Origin: Diphasiastrum complanatum
Taxonomy: Eukaryota; Streptophyta; Lycopodiopsida; Lycopodiales; Lycopodiaceae
Direction of reading: 5' to 3'
Assembly (NCBI GenBank): GCA_029204225.1
Contig: CM055100.1
Location: forward strand, 9,803,058 to 9,867,057
DNA: 64,000 nucleotides
Shown: positions 23,527 to 33,538 of the stretch, in pieces
Numbering within the stretch: the stretch's first letter is position 1
Layout: each line of letters starts with the position of its first letter
Position numbers and translations under genes: made by a program
The notes under the pieces: model-generated
Databases searched by the model: none
What the model was told of the DNA's origin: nothing
The model's input: the letters and a program-made list of their open reading frames with translations, nothing else

Positions 23527-23538
23527 GCTCTGATACCA
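23527..23538 (-). other. primer-binding site of element C
   Basis: The minus strand reads TGGTATCAGAGC, complementary to the 3' end of initiator tRNA-Met, immediately inside the 5' LTR. Confidence 0.85.
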
Positions 23539-23913
23539 AGTTACGAATTGATCTAGAGCTAAGCTATGAAATCATCACATAAGCAAGACTTAACCCTAGA
23601 AAGCAGGAAAGAGAGATTAAAGAGACTAAAGAGAGAGATCAATATCATCAGCTGAGTAACAAATGACACAGATTCCATACTTATAGCCTAGAGGAAAGGA
23701 AGCTTCCAGTGGTTAGGGCCCAACTGGGAGGGATAATAGTGCCAAGAAGGCCCCCACTCTCTAGTATATGTCCAAATGTCCAATTAATGAATAATAAGGC
23801 CCAAGGCCACCCATTAGTCTAAGTGTCAATAATGAATTAAAAAAAAAAAAAGGGCCCAAGGCCTACTTATGCATAAAGTAAAATAAATGTAAATGGACGT
23901 GGTGAATGAATGA
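23539..23913 (-). repeat. 5' LTR of element C
   Basis: 375-bp LTR in minus orientation. The inner end is TAACT next to the PBS. The outer end stops about 14 bases short of the AGTTATGG terminus and abuts GTCAC. Confidence 0.8.
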
Positions 23914-24044
23914 GTCACCATCCTCCATGGCTCTCATCTCAGATTTTCATATCTCCCCCAACACCCTCAGATATACATTTAGCCCTTCCCCATGACAGTA
24001 CAGTTGACACACAAGTTGCTTTCCTTACCACCTCTCTTCACACT

Positions 24045-24457
24045 GCTAAGCTATGAAAGCATCACATAAGTAAGACTTAAGCTATGAAAGCAGCACATAA
24101 GCAAGACTTAACCCTAGAAAGCAGGAAAGAGAGAGATTAAGGAGACTAAAGAGAGAGATCAATATCATCAGCTGAATAACAAATGACACAGTTTCCCTAC
24201 TTATAGCCAAGAGGAAGCCCTAGAAGGAAGCTTCCGGTGGCTAGGGCCTAACTGGGAGGGAAAATAGTGCGCCCTCCAAGAAGGCCTCCACTCTCCAATA
24301 ATATGTCCAAATGGCCTAATAATGTATAATAAGGCCAAAGGCCAACCATATAGTCTAAGTGTCACTATTGAATAAAAAAGGGCCCAAGGCCTGCTTATGC
24401 CGAAAGTAAAGTAAATGTAAATGGACACGGCGAATGTAATGAGCCGAGTCCAAAACT
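24045..24457 (-). repeat. 3' LTR of element B (outer end truncated)
   Basis: Begins inside the LTR at GCTAAGCTATGAAAGC and runs to the inner end CCAAAACT. It carries a small direct duplication (ACTTAAGCTATGAAAGCAGC region) also seen in the 5' LTR of the same element, supporting that the two are a pair. Confidence 0.8.
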
Positions 24458-24479
24458 CTCCCCGGCACAAAAAAAAAAG

Positions 24480-24730
24480 ACCCAACTGCCGAAAAGAAAC
24501 TAGATCAAACAGTAGCAAGCCCTGGTGCATCAACAACTAGAGCAGCATCTGATGTAGAGGAATCAACAAGTGCAGGAGGAGCACGATCCTGATCCGCAAG
24601 TGATGGTATATGATAAAAGACATCAATAGGCTCCCATGTAGCCTCCTCAACAGGACGACCATCGAACTGGACCAAAAGCTGAATCTGCCGGCAACATCGA
24701 CTATGGTGAAGGCAAACCTAGCGAATGGCA
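24480..24730 (-). pseudogene. chromodomain region of element B
   Basis: The minus strand gives QIQLLVQFDGRPVEEATWEP, then IDVFYHIPSLADQ and a C-terminal tail. A stop separates it from the upstream PELFPFLPAAIR. Conserved with A and C. Confidence 0.65.
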
Positions 24731-26487
24731 GCTGGTAAGAAAGGGAACAGCTCAGGATCAACATCATGGTGACGAAGGGAACATCTCGGCCGCGTCATCT
24801 GAAACCAAGCAATATGGAACAACCAGGAATGCCAAGGAACCAGAAGAAGATCAAGCAGCAACCAGGAATGCCAAGGTATCCGTAATGCCCAAGATAGTAA
24901 AGGATCAGCCCAAAAAATAGGGACATCATACCAAGGTATCCAAAAAGCCCGAGAAGGTAGAACTGCATCAGTAACGGGAAGCCAATAAGGAAACTGGAAA
25001 AGAGATGGACACTCATCGCGAATAGCCGCATCATACACGTAACCATCAACCATATGTGCAAACTCAGTGATATAGGTGTCCCAACAAAAGATAGCAGCAT
25101 CGGAAGACCAGCACCAAGGAGTAGGAACATAAGCAGGATGACAGGCACGCTGTAGTAGCATGGAAAAGCAAGCGATATGCCAGGAAACATGGATCATAAA
25201 GAGATGATCCTGACAAAGAATAGCTAAAATGGAGAAATGTGCACCAGCATGGTCAAAAGCCCAAGGTATCCATAAGGCCCATGAATGAGAAGTAGCAATG
25301 GCACACGGTACCTTCAAGGCCCCTATCACGAGAAGAGCAGCATGCCAAAAGCTCCAAAAGGTCCAAGAAATCAATGCATCATCTAAAAAGACATGATGCA
25401 TAAAAACAATAGCAACAAATCTAGAGATAGTAGAGGCCTCAAATGAAAAACTGTAGCCGAAAAACTCATCCAGAAAGACCTCATATGGACATACCAATCC
25501 ATCATAGGATACACCAAAAACGGATGGAGAATCGGATGACCCATCGGAATTGGCCGTAAGTGTAATCCCAAAGTACACACCAAGGGCACAAGTAAGGAAT
25601 AGAAGAAATGCACTGGAACGAGGAACGGGATCCCCAACATCAGTAGCAAGCATCGGATCAATATCCACGTGTAGCTAGGAATGAGTATCAAAGCATATAT
25701 GAGCAATATTGAAGTATATGGCGGCAACATCCCCAAAAACTATCCAAGAGAGGAGAAGGAACTCTCTCAAGGTACTCTGATGGTCTCGGAAAACCAGAAC
25801 AAAGTGGCAACTCAGCATCGGAGACCAAGCGATATGGGGCAACCTGAAATGACAAGGAATCTGAAAATCACATGGACAAACAGTAGCTGGAACGGAGGCA
25901 ATAACCCAAGCCATCAGGATATGCCAAGCCTGACAATGAGCAACAATCCAAGGAACAAATAGAGAGCCACATGCATAATCATAGAGATATATGCACCATA
26001 GGCGATCAGTAAAATGGAAAAACGAGCACCAACCAACAGGTCCAAATGGAAACCAAGTTATACGTAATAACCAGGAATGCCATATATCCATAGCATCGGC
26101 ATGGACTGCAGCAAACCTATATGTAGAAACACAAGGAGACTGAAGGATGCCCGTATACTCATCTAGAAAGATCCCAGCATATAAATACCCTAGATAAGTA
26201 ATAGTGACCATCTCGCAAATATCCTCGGATGGAAAATGTGTAACGGTAAGGGCCAAAGGCGCATGAATCATGTAAGGAACCGTTGAAATATCATGAGGCG
26301 GTTCACAAACCTCAAGCAGAGATCCATGGAGTAAAGCGAAAGAAGATACAACCTGATCACCAATAGCAAGGGAACCATCAAACGTGGACCCGTGAAGAAC
26401 CCCATAGAAATCAGCAGGAACATTAGCCATAACTAACTCAAGAGATGGAGATATAGAGACCAATGGAGAAGATACTGCACCAACCAC
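24718..26487 (-). pseudogene. Trp-rich region of element B (270- and 316-codon open frames)
   Basis: Two long minus-strand frames, 26,487-25,675 and 25,668-24,718, cover the interval where RT-RNase H-integrase should be. The second includes FWSFWHAALLVIGALKVPCA, HSWALWIPWAFDHAGAHFS, then repeated WHSWLLLDLLLVPWHSWLF. The peptide (W/I)PWHSWLL recurs. Length and order agree with A and C, so the sequence predates the copies. No catalytic motif or homologue recognised. A transmembrane-like protein is possible from composition, but the codons are also simply T-rich. Confidence 0.4.
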
Positions 26488-27593
26488 CGAACCAGGAGGG
26501 CTATCTGAGGTATGCGCAAAAGCAATAGTAGAAATACCACCTGAATATCAATGAAACCAGGAATGACCACTGAATACAATATCTGTGAATCAAGGCATAT
26601 AGGCACAAGGCACACAGCAACAACCTGTAAATCCGAAGGAGCATCAACCTGAGGAAGAGGACCCACGAATGGTGAAAGTGAAGCAGCAAGTGATGTACTC
26701 TGAATGGAAAGAAGAGCTAGATCCTGAGCCTTTGGCAAGCTACGCATAAACTGCTTCCCGGTAACCAACTGATAGTCACCCTGGTAATCAATACCAGCAA
26801 GTGAATGATGTTGACCAGCATGAGTAAAGGAAAGTGTTTGCTGAGAGAGATCCACAGAAATAGTATCAAGTGAAGAGAACCAGGCTGCACCAAAAATAAT
26901 GTCATAGTGCTTCAGAGAAATGATGTAGAAATCTGCCTGACCAGAAAAATCACCAATGCGATAATCCAAGCCCTGAATCATCTGAGAACTAGGAAAAGAA
27001 TGGGAATGAACAACCTCAACATTGAGAGGCTGGGAAGCAGGAACAGGTGTAGCACGAATCCTGGTGGAAATGTAACTGCTAATAAATGAATGTGTACTGC
27101 CTGTATCCACTAAAGCAATATACTCTCGCCCCGCATCTAGAATAATATGATCCACAAATGGAACAACATACGTAGGCATAATAACAGAAGCATCAACTGA
27201 TAAGTTCTGGCCTAAATATGCATCTAGAAGAACCACATACTCATCTAGACGGGTATCAACAAAATCAGCTAGTGAGTATACAATAGGACCATCATGAAAT
27301 GTATAATTGTATGCCATATGGAGATCTACTAGAGTAGCCTCAGCCGCAACCTGTATATGTGAATCAACATCAGTAGGAACCTGTATATGTGACTCTGACT
27401 CACTATGGGATACAATGACGAGCTCAGGTAGATCAATAACTATCTCAAGTAAATCAGGCAACTCGCTCAAACTGTGTGATATAGGATCCTGAAGGTCAGC
27501 GAACTCTTCAGACGTGTAACGTCGGACAAAAGCAGGTCGAAGGTCCACAATGCAAGGAACTGGAACTGAAGGGGCAGGTGTAGGGATGGACAT
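26433..27593 (-). pseudogene. aspartic protease of element B
   Basis: The minus-strand frame of 386 codons contains the retroviral-type protease site ALVDTGSTHSFIS at about 27.07-27.11 kb, followed by YRIGDFSGQADFYIISLKHY and IIFGAAWFSSLDTISVDLSQ. This is the normal gypsy protease layout, with an acidic N-terminal extension. The active-site D-T-G is intact. The frame stays open to 26,433 but a small deletion near 26,540 shifts it out of the downstream frame. It would process the gag polyprotein in virus-like particles; in this relict it is probably not expressed as a whole. Confidence 0.8.
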
Positions 27594-27623
27594 AGCGGGA
27601 AAAGATGAAGCAGAAGGACCCGG

Positions 27624-28523
27624 TTAGGAGAAGCGGGAAGGAAGAGTGCCAGAGTACTTGTGCTGTAAAGTACTGGCAAGAAACATCGCCTCAACAAGTG
27701 TGGGAGGACGGAAGGAAGAAACATCATAACGTAAGGCACCACGAAGCCCAGCAATGTAACGAGAAATAAGCTCAGTGGGCGGTATATCTGTGAAAAGATA
27801 AGAAAGCTCCATAAACTGATTTGTATAAAAAGCAAGGTCACTAGTCTGAGTGAGACTACGGAATGTATCACGTTGGCGGTCGAGCCACTGAGGATCAATC
27901 ATAGCATGACGGAGGTCACGGCGAAAGGTATGCCATATATGGAGCCCTTCCCGATCAGGATCAGCTCGATAAACTTGCCACCACGTGGCAACGCGTCCAT
28001 CTAAGTGTAAAGCAGCCAACTGGATCTTCTGAGGATCAGTCTTAGGGTAGATCTAAAAATATGTGTCAAGCTTAGCAAACCAATTCTCTAATAAGTTCTC
28101 GTCAGAGGAACCGGAATAGGTAGCAAGTTGTACCCTATCACGAAAGTCTCGAGCAAAGTGTGGCTCAGGAACTGGGGGACATGGAAAGAAACCAGGAGGT
28201 GGGTTAGGTGGAATGAACGGTCCACCATCAGGCTGACTAGCAGGAGAAGATGGAAATCCAAATGGAGGGGGAGTCCCAAATGAAGGAGAGACAAGAGCTT
28301 TTCCAGGACCATGAGGCTGTAAAGAATCAATATGTGACTGCATAGTAGGAAAGCCGGTCATAACTGTAACGAAGCGAAGAACAAGGCCCGAAAGGGTTTC
28401 ATTCATGCGCCGAAACTGATCGGATAAGTTTTCCTGAATAGTTTCACTCGGGGTAGGTGAATGTGCCATAATGATAGTGGAAGGAATAGACGAAAACTTG
28501 AGGGAGCGGACTCTTGTCGTCAC
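27624..28523 (-). pseudogene. gag of element B
   Basis: Minus-strand frames 28,523-28,053 and 28,019-27,624 form a gag split by one stop (a TAG after KLDTYF, at about 28,053). The N-terminal part has a Pro-rich linker (GGPFIPPNPPPGFFPCPPV) and LATYSGSSDENLLENWFAKL. The C-terminal part reads LAALHLDGRVATWWQVYRAD and FYTNQFMELSYLFTDIPPTE, the Retrotrans_gag-type capsid fold. No CCHC knuckle is seen before the frame ends at HKYSGTLPSRFS. The likely start is the ATG at MAHSPTPSE. Confidence 0.75.
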
Positions 28524-28599
28524 CCCAAATTAGTCTATTAAAACCAATATTATCACAACTAAGAAAGGGCAGCAATCAGCAAATGGAAAAAGTGAAAAT

Positions 28600-29420
28600 G
28601 AAGGCTGTAAAAATGCGCTGGACAACCAGGAGGGAAATGTCAAATTGGAATATCAAATGGAGTCGGAATTCCGTGAAATGTGGTTGAGGATGGGTGCTGG
28701 AGAGCCTTTTGATAAACTGTGAAAGATGGCTGGAAACGGATAAAATAATAGGCGAAACTGACAAGTCGGAAGGGCTGGGGCAGCGATGAACAGGCTGTAG
28801 GATTTTGGCAATTTGGAATAGCAAACGATTACGGAATTGGGTGATTTTTGGATAGGAGGCTAAAGAGAGAGAGAGAGCTGTAGATCCAAGCTGAAAATGG
28901 GTGCTGGGCAGCAGCTAGTAAGATCCACAAATGTCCTGCAACATGATGGAAAAACCGCTAAAAATGGTGATGAAGTAGGGCGCTGAACAGCCTCCAAACA
29001 ATCAACAAAATGGACAGCAAATCGGTGGAGAAATCCGTCGAAGATGGCAAGGTAGTAGGGCGCTGGGCAGTAGCTACCAAAATCTGCACATAACCTGAAA
29101 AAAAAAAAATGGAGAAAACCGCTGAAAAGGTGATGAAGTAAGGCGCTGGACAGCCTCCAATCAAGCCATGAAATGGGCAGCAAATCGGTGGAGAAAATCG
29201 ACGAAAGTGACAAGGTAGTAGGGCGCTGGCCAGCCTCCACCAAATCTGGAAAAACGATGGAAATCTGATGAAAAAATTAACGAAAGTGATGGGTTAGTAG
29301 GGCGCTGGACAGCCTCTACTAAATCTGAAAAAACGATGGAAATCTGATAAAAAATCGACAAAAGTGATGGGTTAGTAGGGCGCTGGACAGCCTCTACTAA
29401 ATCTGAAAAAGTAGTGCACA
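28600..29420 (-). repeat. about 80-bp tandem repeat array in the leader of element B
   Basis: Between PBS and gag the motif (C/T)GCTGG(A/G)CAGCC recurs at about 28,615, 28,695, 28,775, 28,902, 28,981, 29,061, 29,144, 29,224, 29,303 and 29,381. Nearly all spacings are 78-83 bp. The last three units (29,200-29,415) are very similar; the distal ones are diverged. Stops in all frames make it non-coding. Element C keeps only the start of it. Confidence 0.8.
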
Positions 29421-29427
29421 AGAAAGT

Positions 29428-29439
29428 GCTCTGATACCA
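29428..29439 (-). other. primer-binding site of element B
   Basis: The minus strand reads TGGTATCAGAGC (initiator tRNA-Met type), touching the 5' LTR at 29,440. Confidence 0.9.
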
Positions 29440-29882
29440 AGTTACGAATAAAGCCACAGCTGATCTAGAGCTAAGCTATGAAAGCATCACATAAGTAAGA
29501 CTTAAGCTATGAAAGCAGCACATAAGCAAGACTTAACCCTAGAAAGCAAGAAAGAGAGAGATTAAGGAGACTAAAGAGAGAGATCAATATCATCAGCTGA
29601 ATAACAAATGACACAGTTTGCCTACTTATAGCCAAGAGGAAGCCCTAAAAGGAAGCTTCCGGTGGCTAGGGCCCAACTGGGAGGGAAAATAGTGCGCCCT
29701 CCAAAAAGGCCCCCACTCTCCAATAATATGTCCAAATGGCCTAATAATGAATAATAAGGCCAAAGGCCAACCATATAGTCTAAGTGTCACTAATGAATAA
29801 AAAAGGGCCCAAGGCCTGCTTATGCAGAAAGTAAAGTAAATGTAAATGGACGCGGCAAATGTAATGAGCCGAGTCCATAACT
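29440..29882 (-). repeat. 5' LTR of element B
   Basis: 443 bp, the same length as the LTR of element A. Outer end CCATAACT, inner end AGTTACG on the plus strand. Carries the same TATA-like box region (about 29,620). Confidence 0.9.
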
Positions 29883-30990
29883 AGTACACTTTTCCTTCCT
29901 TCCCCACTTTTTTTTTAAAAGAGGAAGCAGCCAAGGCCGCTGCGGGGCGCCGCGCAGGGCCTGCTGGCTCATGAAAATTTTCTTGGGAGAAGGATTCCCC
30001 CCCCGCCCCCGCGACTAAGGAACAGGCCACGCGACCATACTGCCTGTGTCACCGTACGGACTGCGGGTCTGACAGCAGGACTGTCCGCAAGATAGTGTAG
30101 TACGTAGGTTCCAAACCATTTTTTTTTTCTACTAACACAAAAGAGAAAAGGGGGAGGGTATCTCAAGAAAACCAAATCCTATGGTTTAAACATGATGTTT
30201 AAAAAGGATTTTCAAACTAGAACCAAGCCATTATAAATTATTTCTTTAAAAGAAACCAAAGGTAAAGCTTAAAGTTACTATGAAGCTTTAAGCTAACCTT
30301 CTGCTTTTACATATGCAAACCAGAAGCTTAAGGCTTGAATAATAAAAAGGAAAACCATTGTGAATAGCTTGTTTTTAACCATATGAACCATTCACATGCC
30401 AGCCTTTGCCCAACTTGAACAAAGGTTAAAACTAAAACAGCCACATTCCAAATGAAGGAATACCAAACCACAAAAGCAAAAATGGGAATATGTGCACCTC
30501 GAAAAAAGAAATCGGTTGATACCAAATGTTACAACTCCCATGAATCTCCAATTGCCTTGAAGGTTCCGCACACCCCATACCAGTGACGACGCATCGTATC
30601 CGCCCATCCATAGGGTCAGAACCGACCCACCCCCATGCACTGGAGCTATCGACAGTCATGCCCAGTTGAGCCTCCTACGATAATTGGCGTCCCATACCAC
30701 CAGCCATCGCACTCGGCTCTCCCTCTCCCTAGCATACATCTCCTGGCCTAGAGATACATCCTAGCTCACGCACGTGCTCTCCATCCACCAACTCCCGGGT
30801 AGACTTAAGTGAATGGAAAGAGGGAAACCTCACCACTATATAGGCATAGCATAGTGGGTCCCATCAAGCACGGTCTTGCCGGCGACACGTGACTAGGATG
30901 GTGACGCGTGGCACCCAAACATGTCAATAACGCCAGACCCGCGTCATGCCCCTTGGAGGCCGTCACTGAAGGGCGTACTGTTATGGTACA
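29883..30990. other. no gene recognised; GC-rich patch
   Basis: 29,930-30,080 is strikingly GC-rich (GCTGCGGGGCGCCGCGCAGG, a C-run at 29,996-30,011) compared with its surroundings. The rest is ordinary AT-rich sequence without a supported coding region. Confidence 0.4.
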
Positions 30991-31004
30991 TAACAGTGAG
31001 CATT

Positions 31005-31205
31005 GCTGAAAACCATACATCAACATAAATGGGCTATATCCCGTAGCTGAATGTTTGGTATTATTGTAAGCAAACTCTAATATCATATGATATTCCTCCC
31101 AATTAGTTTGCTTTTTGCTACCATATGCACGAAGCATATCCTCCAGCACCTGATTTATTCTTCAGTTTGACTGGCATCTGTGGATGGTCTCAAGTACTCA
31201 TATTT
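31005..31205 (-). pseudogene. gypsy integrase core fragment
   Basis: The minus strand reads LEDMLRAYGSKKQTNWEEYH and LEFAYNNTKHSATGYSPFML, the well known segment after the DDE glutamate of Ty3/gypsy integrase. A frameshifted STDASQTEE upstream corresponds to the 'TDGQTE' motif. Only about 65 codons remain. It is unrelated in position to elements B and C and could come from the autonomous partner type that they lack. Confidence 0.8.
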
Positions 31206-31754
31206 AGTTTGATATGGACGCGATGGAATATTGCTCTCCTTCACCATTTGGCAGCACATTGACACAACAATATTTTTGTCTTCTTTCAAGGTTGACAACC
31301 CTCACCATTAGGGATGACTATGCTTACACCCGCTTGGGAAGCCTTTGGGAAGTCCATTGACTCATTAAAATCCACTAAAGAAAGTAACTAGCTTACAGCT
31401 AACTAGGCAACACCCACAACACTTTGACTCATTAGCCTTTGTGAAACTTGTATCAATAAGAGGTAATGAAACACATGTCTTCAAAGTCTGACTGTGCTTA
31501 CACCTTGTCAAATAGCACCTTGACTTGTCAGTTGCCAACCCATATTGGCAAGGGCTATGCTTACAACAGATCATGGCAACACATTGACTCATCGTTCATC
31601 ATCATTGCCAACCATCATGACCAAGAGTGTGCCCGTGCCTACACCTTCCTAAGCACCACATTGGCCAATCAATATTCCTTTCCACCACCCTCTTACTTGG
31701 GATAGCTAATTTCCATGACTCCAAATCGCTAGCAGGCTCGAAATCACCAACCAA

Positions 31755-31800
31755 CTAGTAGGCTCTGATGCCAAATGTTGTATTGGCACCTCAAAGGGAG
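31755..31800 (-). other. possible primer-binding site and LTR end
   Basis: The minus strand reads CAACATTTGGCATCAGAGCC: a CAACA LTR-like end followed by a TGG(C/T)ATCAGAGC-type PBS. It suggests the 5' end of a minus-strand LTR element whose LTR lies at higher coordinates and whose interior may include the integrase scrap at 31.0-31.2 kb. No matching second LTR found. Confidence 0.35.
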
Positions 31801-32676
31801 CTTAGATGAACAACTTAGCTTCTTGACTTCAACCATTTGTCTAACCGACCAGACAATTAGTCGTACTAGCCAACGTGCCAAGAAGTATTAGCTCCATGAG
31901 ACGGCCCTTCTCAAGAGACTAACCTAAATTGAACATCCAACACAAGCATAGTGAAAATCACCTTCGCAATATGCCACCATGAGTTCCATCGAGCTAGCAT
32001 TGAACCATCCAACCAAGCCAAAACACACAAGTGAGCTTGAACTTGATCGTCCAAATCAATATTTTTGTAGAAATGTGCCCATTTATTGTCAATAAGAGAA
32101 TGGCCATATGATAAGACTTCATTTTACAATAAATTTTGTTGAATTTTCTCTATTAGTTTGATAGAAAATGATATTGAAGACATTGACTAGTCATACATGC
32201 ACTATAAGTACTTACCTTTGTTTTTCTATATTCCTTGGTCCCATTCTTCCACTAGATTCCTTCCATGTGATAATTGATAGTCCTTACAACCATTAACTTT
32301 TGTAGGGACTATGCTCCAGTTAGTATTGTTAGGTTAGGTCAAAGTCTACATATTCATTGCACACTTTTTGCATTGTGTCGTTGTATGCATGCTCGAATCT
32401 AATATTCCTCTTTTATGATTCATGATGTGATATTATCATAAATGATGTGATTGAGTGGAAAGACCACTTCATTGGAATATATTGTTCAAGTAGAATAAGT
32501 TTAGCTAGAAGAATACCACTATGATTGATAACCTCTCTAGCCTTGCCGATTCCTCCTTTCCCTGGACAAAAAACCGAAAGACTTTGTCATGGACCGTTCA
32601 TTACTAATAGCAAGCAATAACAATAATAGGTTCAGCATACAATTTTGTAGTTCATCAATACACACGCCTCCAAAAA

Positions 32677-32681
<5 letters not shown>
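31800..32681. other. no gene recognised; possible degraded LTR
   Basis: May include the LTR implied by the PBS at about 31.76 kb. No open frame or second end supports this. Confidence 0.3.

Positions 32682-32766
<85 letters not shown>
32682..32766. repeat. (TC)n microsatellite, 85 bp
   Basis: Pure CT dinucleotide run just upstream of a LINE RT fragment. Confidence 0.95.
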
Positions 32767-32769
<3 letters not shown>

Positions 32770-33230
32770 TGGGAGCGTTGGAGATGCCTTTTATGCTAAT
32801 TGCTTTTGAAGAAAAATCAGCTTTCCTACATAGAAAATAGAATGTACTCTCAAAAATTTGGAAGAAAAATCCTAAGAACTTTTGAAAAAAGTTCAAAGAT
32901 TCATGTCCCAATGAAAATAAGGCATGTGATTGCGCAACTTTATAGAAAAGTGATCACAAAGGTGCGATCTTTAAAGGATTTTACTGCCAAAATTTTCAGC
33001 AACATTGGTCTGAAGCAAGAATGTCCCCGTTCTCCTACTCTAATCAGTAATTACATTACTATGCTCAAGAATTACCTTCAAGAGGAAGGTAATGAAGGGG
33101 CCAAACTTCATTTTGTTATTAAACTCTAAGAATTTGGTAGCAACATCCTACTATATGGTGGTGAAGTTCAGATGGCAGCCTATCACATGCAAAGCGGTCT
33201 GAAATTGAGAGCTTGTTTATTTAGTTAATA
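32767..33230 (+). mobile_element. LINE reverse transcriptase fragment, second family
   Basis: The plus frame reads KIRHVIAQLYRKVITKVRSL, then FSNIGLKQECPRSPTLISNY and YLQEEGNEGAKLHFVIKL. This follows the order of LINE RT motifs around 'GvrQGcplSPtLF..yi', but from a different lineage than copies 1-3. After a stop, NILLYGGEV stands where 'LLYADDV' is expected, so the catalytic residues are gone. The fragment follows within about 60-100 bp of the (TC)n tract at 32,682-32,766. Its exact 5' border is unclear. Confidence 0.55.
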
Positions 33231-33249
33231 CTAGTTGTTTTCTTTATTT

Positions 33250-33344
33250 CAGTTTTGGAGACGTTCTATGCACTCCCATGGTTACTACACACTTGACATG
33301 TACCTCATTAGACTTATATGCCTTTTGGCATGGAAAAGACATAA

Positions 33345-33348
<4 letters not shown>
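33250..33348 (+). mobile_element. LINE 3' UTR remnant ending in (TC)n
   Basis: TTTTGGAGACGTTCTATGCA to TTTTGGCATGGAAAAGACAT is about 85% like the 3' UTR of LINE copy 1 (35,262-35,395). As in copy 1, it runs straight into a (TC)n tract. This is a heavily 5'-truncated LINE of about 100 bp. Confidence 0.7.

Positions 33349-33429
<81 letters not shown>
33349..33429. repeat. (TC)n microsatellite, 81 bp
   Basis: Lies exactly between the 3' end of a LINE remnant and the 5' truncation point of LINE copy 1. Confidence 0.95.
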
Positions 33430-33432
<3 letters not shown>

Positions 33433-33538
33433 CCGTTGTTTTGTGGACTTCAGGAAAGCCTTTAATTCTGTCCCATGCTCCTTACTGATCCAAAGACTCT
33501 GAGACCTGGGTTTCTCTACAGATATTACTCTTGCCGTC

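Larger units (their letters stand above)
20374..23913 (-). mobile_element. gypsy-type element C, internally deleted, with 5-bp target duplication
   Basis: Minus-strand relative of element A. LTRs at 23,539-23,913 (5') and 20,374-20,783 (3') enclose PBS, a short gag piece, a protease flank, the Trp-rich region and a chromodomain. GTCAC occurs at 20,369-20,373 and again at 23,914-23,918, a 5-bp target duplication inside LINE endonuclease sequence. The 5' LTR lacks its last roughly 14 terminal bases, as if a small deletion removed them. Two internal deletions join the leader to mid-gag and gag to the protease. Non-autonomous. Confidence 0.85.
20259..24044 (+). mobile_element. LINE copy 0: endonuclease fragment, split by gypsy element C
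   Basis: Plus-strand LINE fragment in two parts, 20,259-20,373 and 23,914-24,044. Part one reads LAIYNGPTCWPSSSRYTCHP and then GVVDYLMGS. Part two continues SPSSMALISDFHI. These align with the endonuclease C-terminus of copies 2 and 3 (LAILNGLSRWPSSS, GVVDYFIGSPALIPFLNTFH). Element C sits between the parts, with GTCAC on both sides. The LINE is 5'-truncated, starting immediately after (TC)n. Element B follows at 24,045, so the rest of the LINE is lost or lies beyond 29,883. Confidence 0.7.
24045..29882 (-). mobile_element. gypsy-type element B, nearly full-length but pol-less
   Basis: Minus-strand element of about 5.8 kb, the most complete member of the family here. Order: 443-bp 5' LTR, PBS, an unusually long leader made of about 80-bp repeats, gag, aspartic protease, Trp-rich region, chromodomain, 3' LTR. 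The 3' LTR lacks about 35 bases at its outer end, so no target duplication can be checked. Reverse transcriptase, RNase H and the integrase core are not found, so the element would need enzymes in trans. It lies next to LINE copy 0. Confidence 0.85.

Noticed and set aside
25681-25962. Plus-strand open frame shared by elements B and C (also 21,909-22,190)
   Set aside because: It is the antisense of the family-specific Trp-rich region. Repetition follows from element homology, not from selection on this strand.
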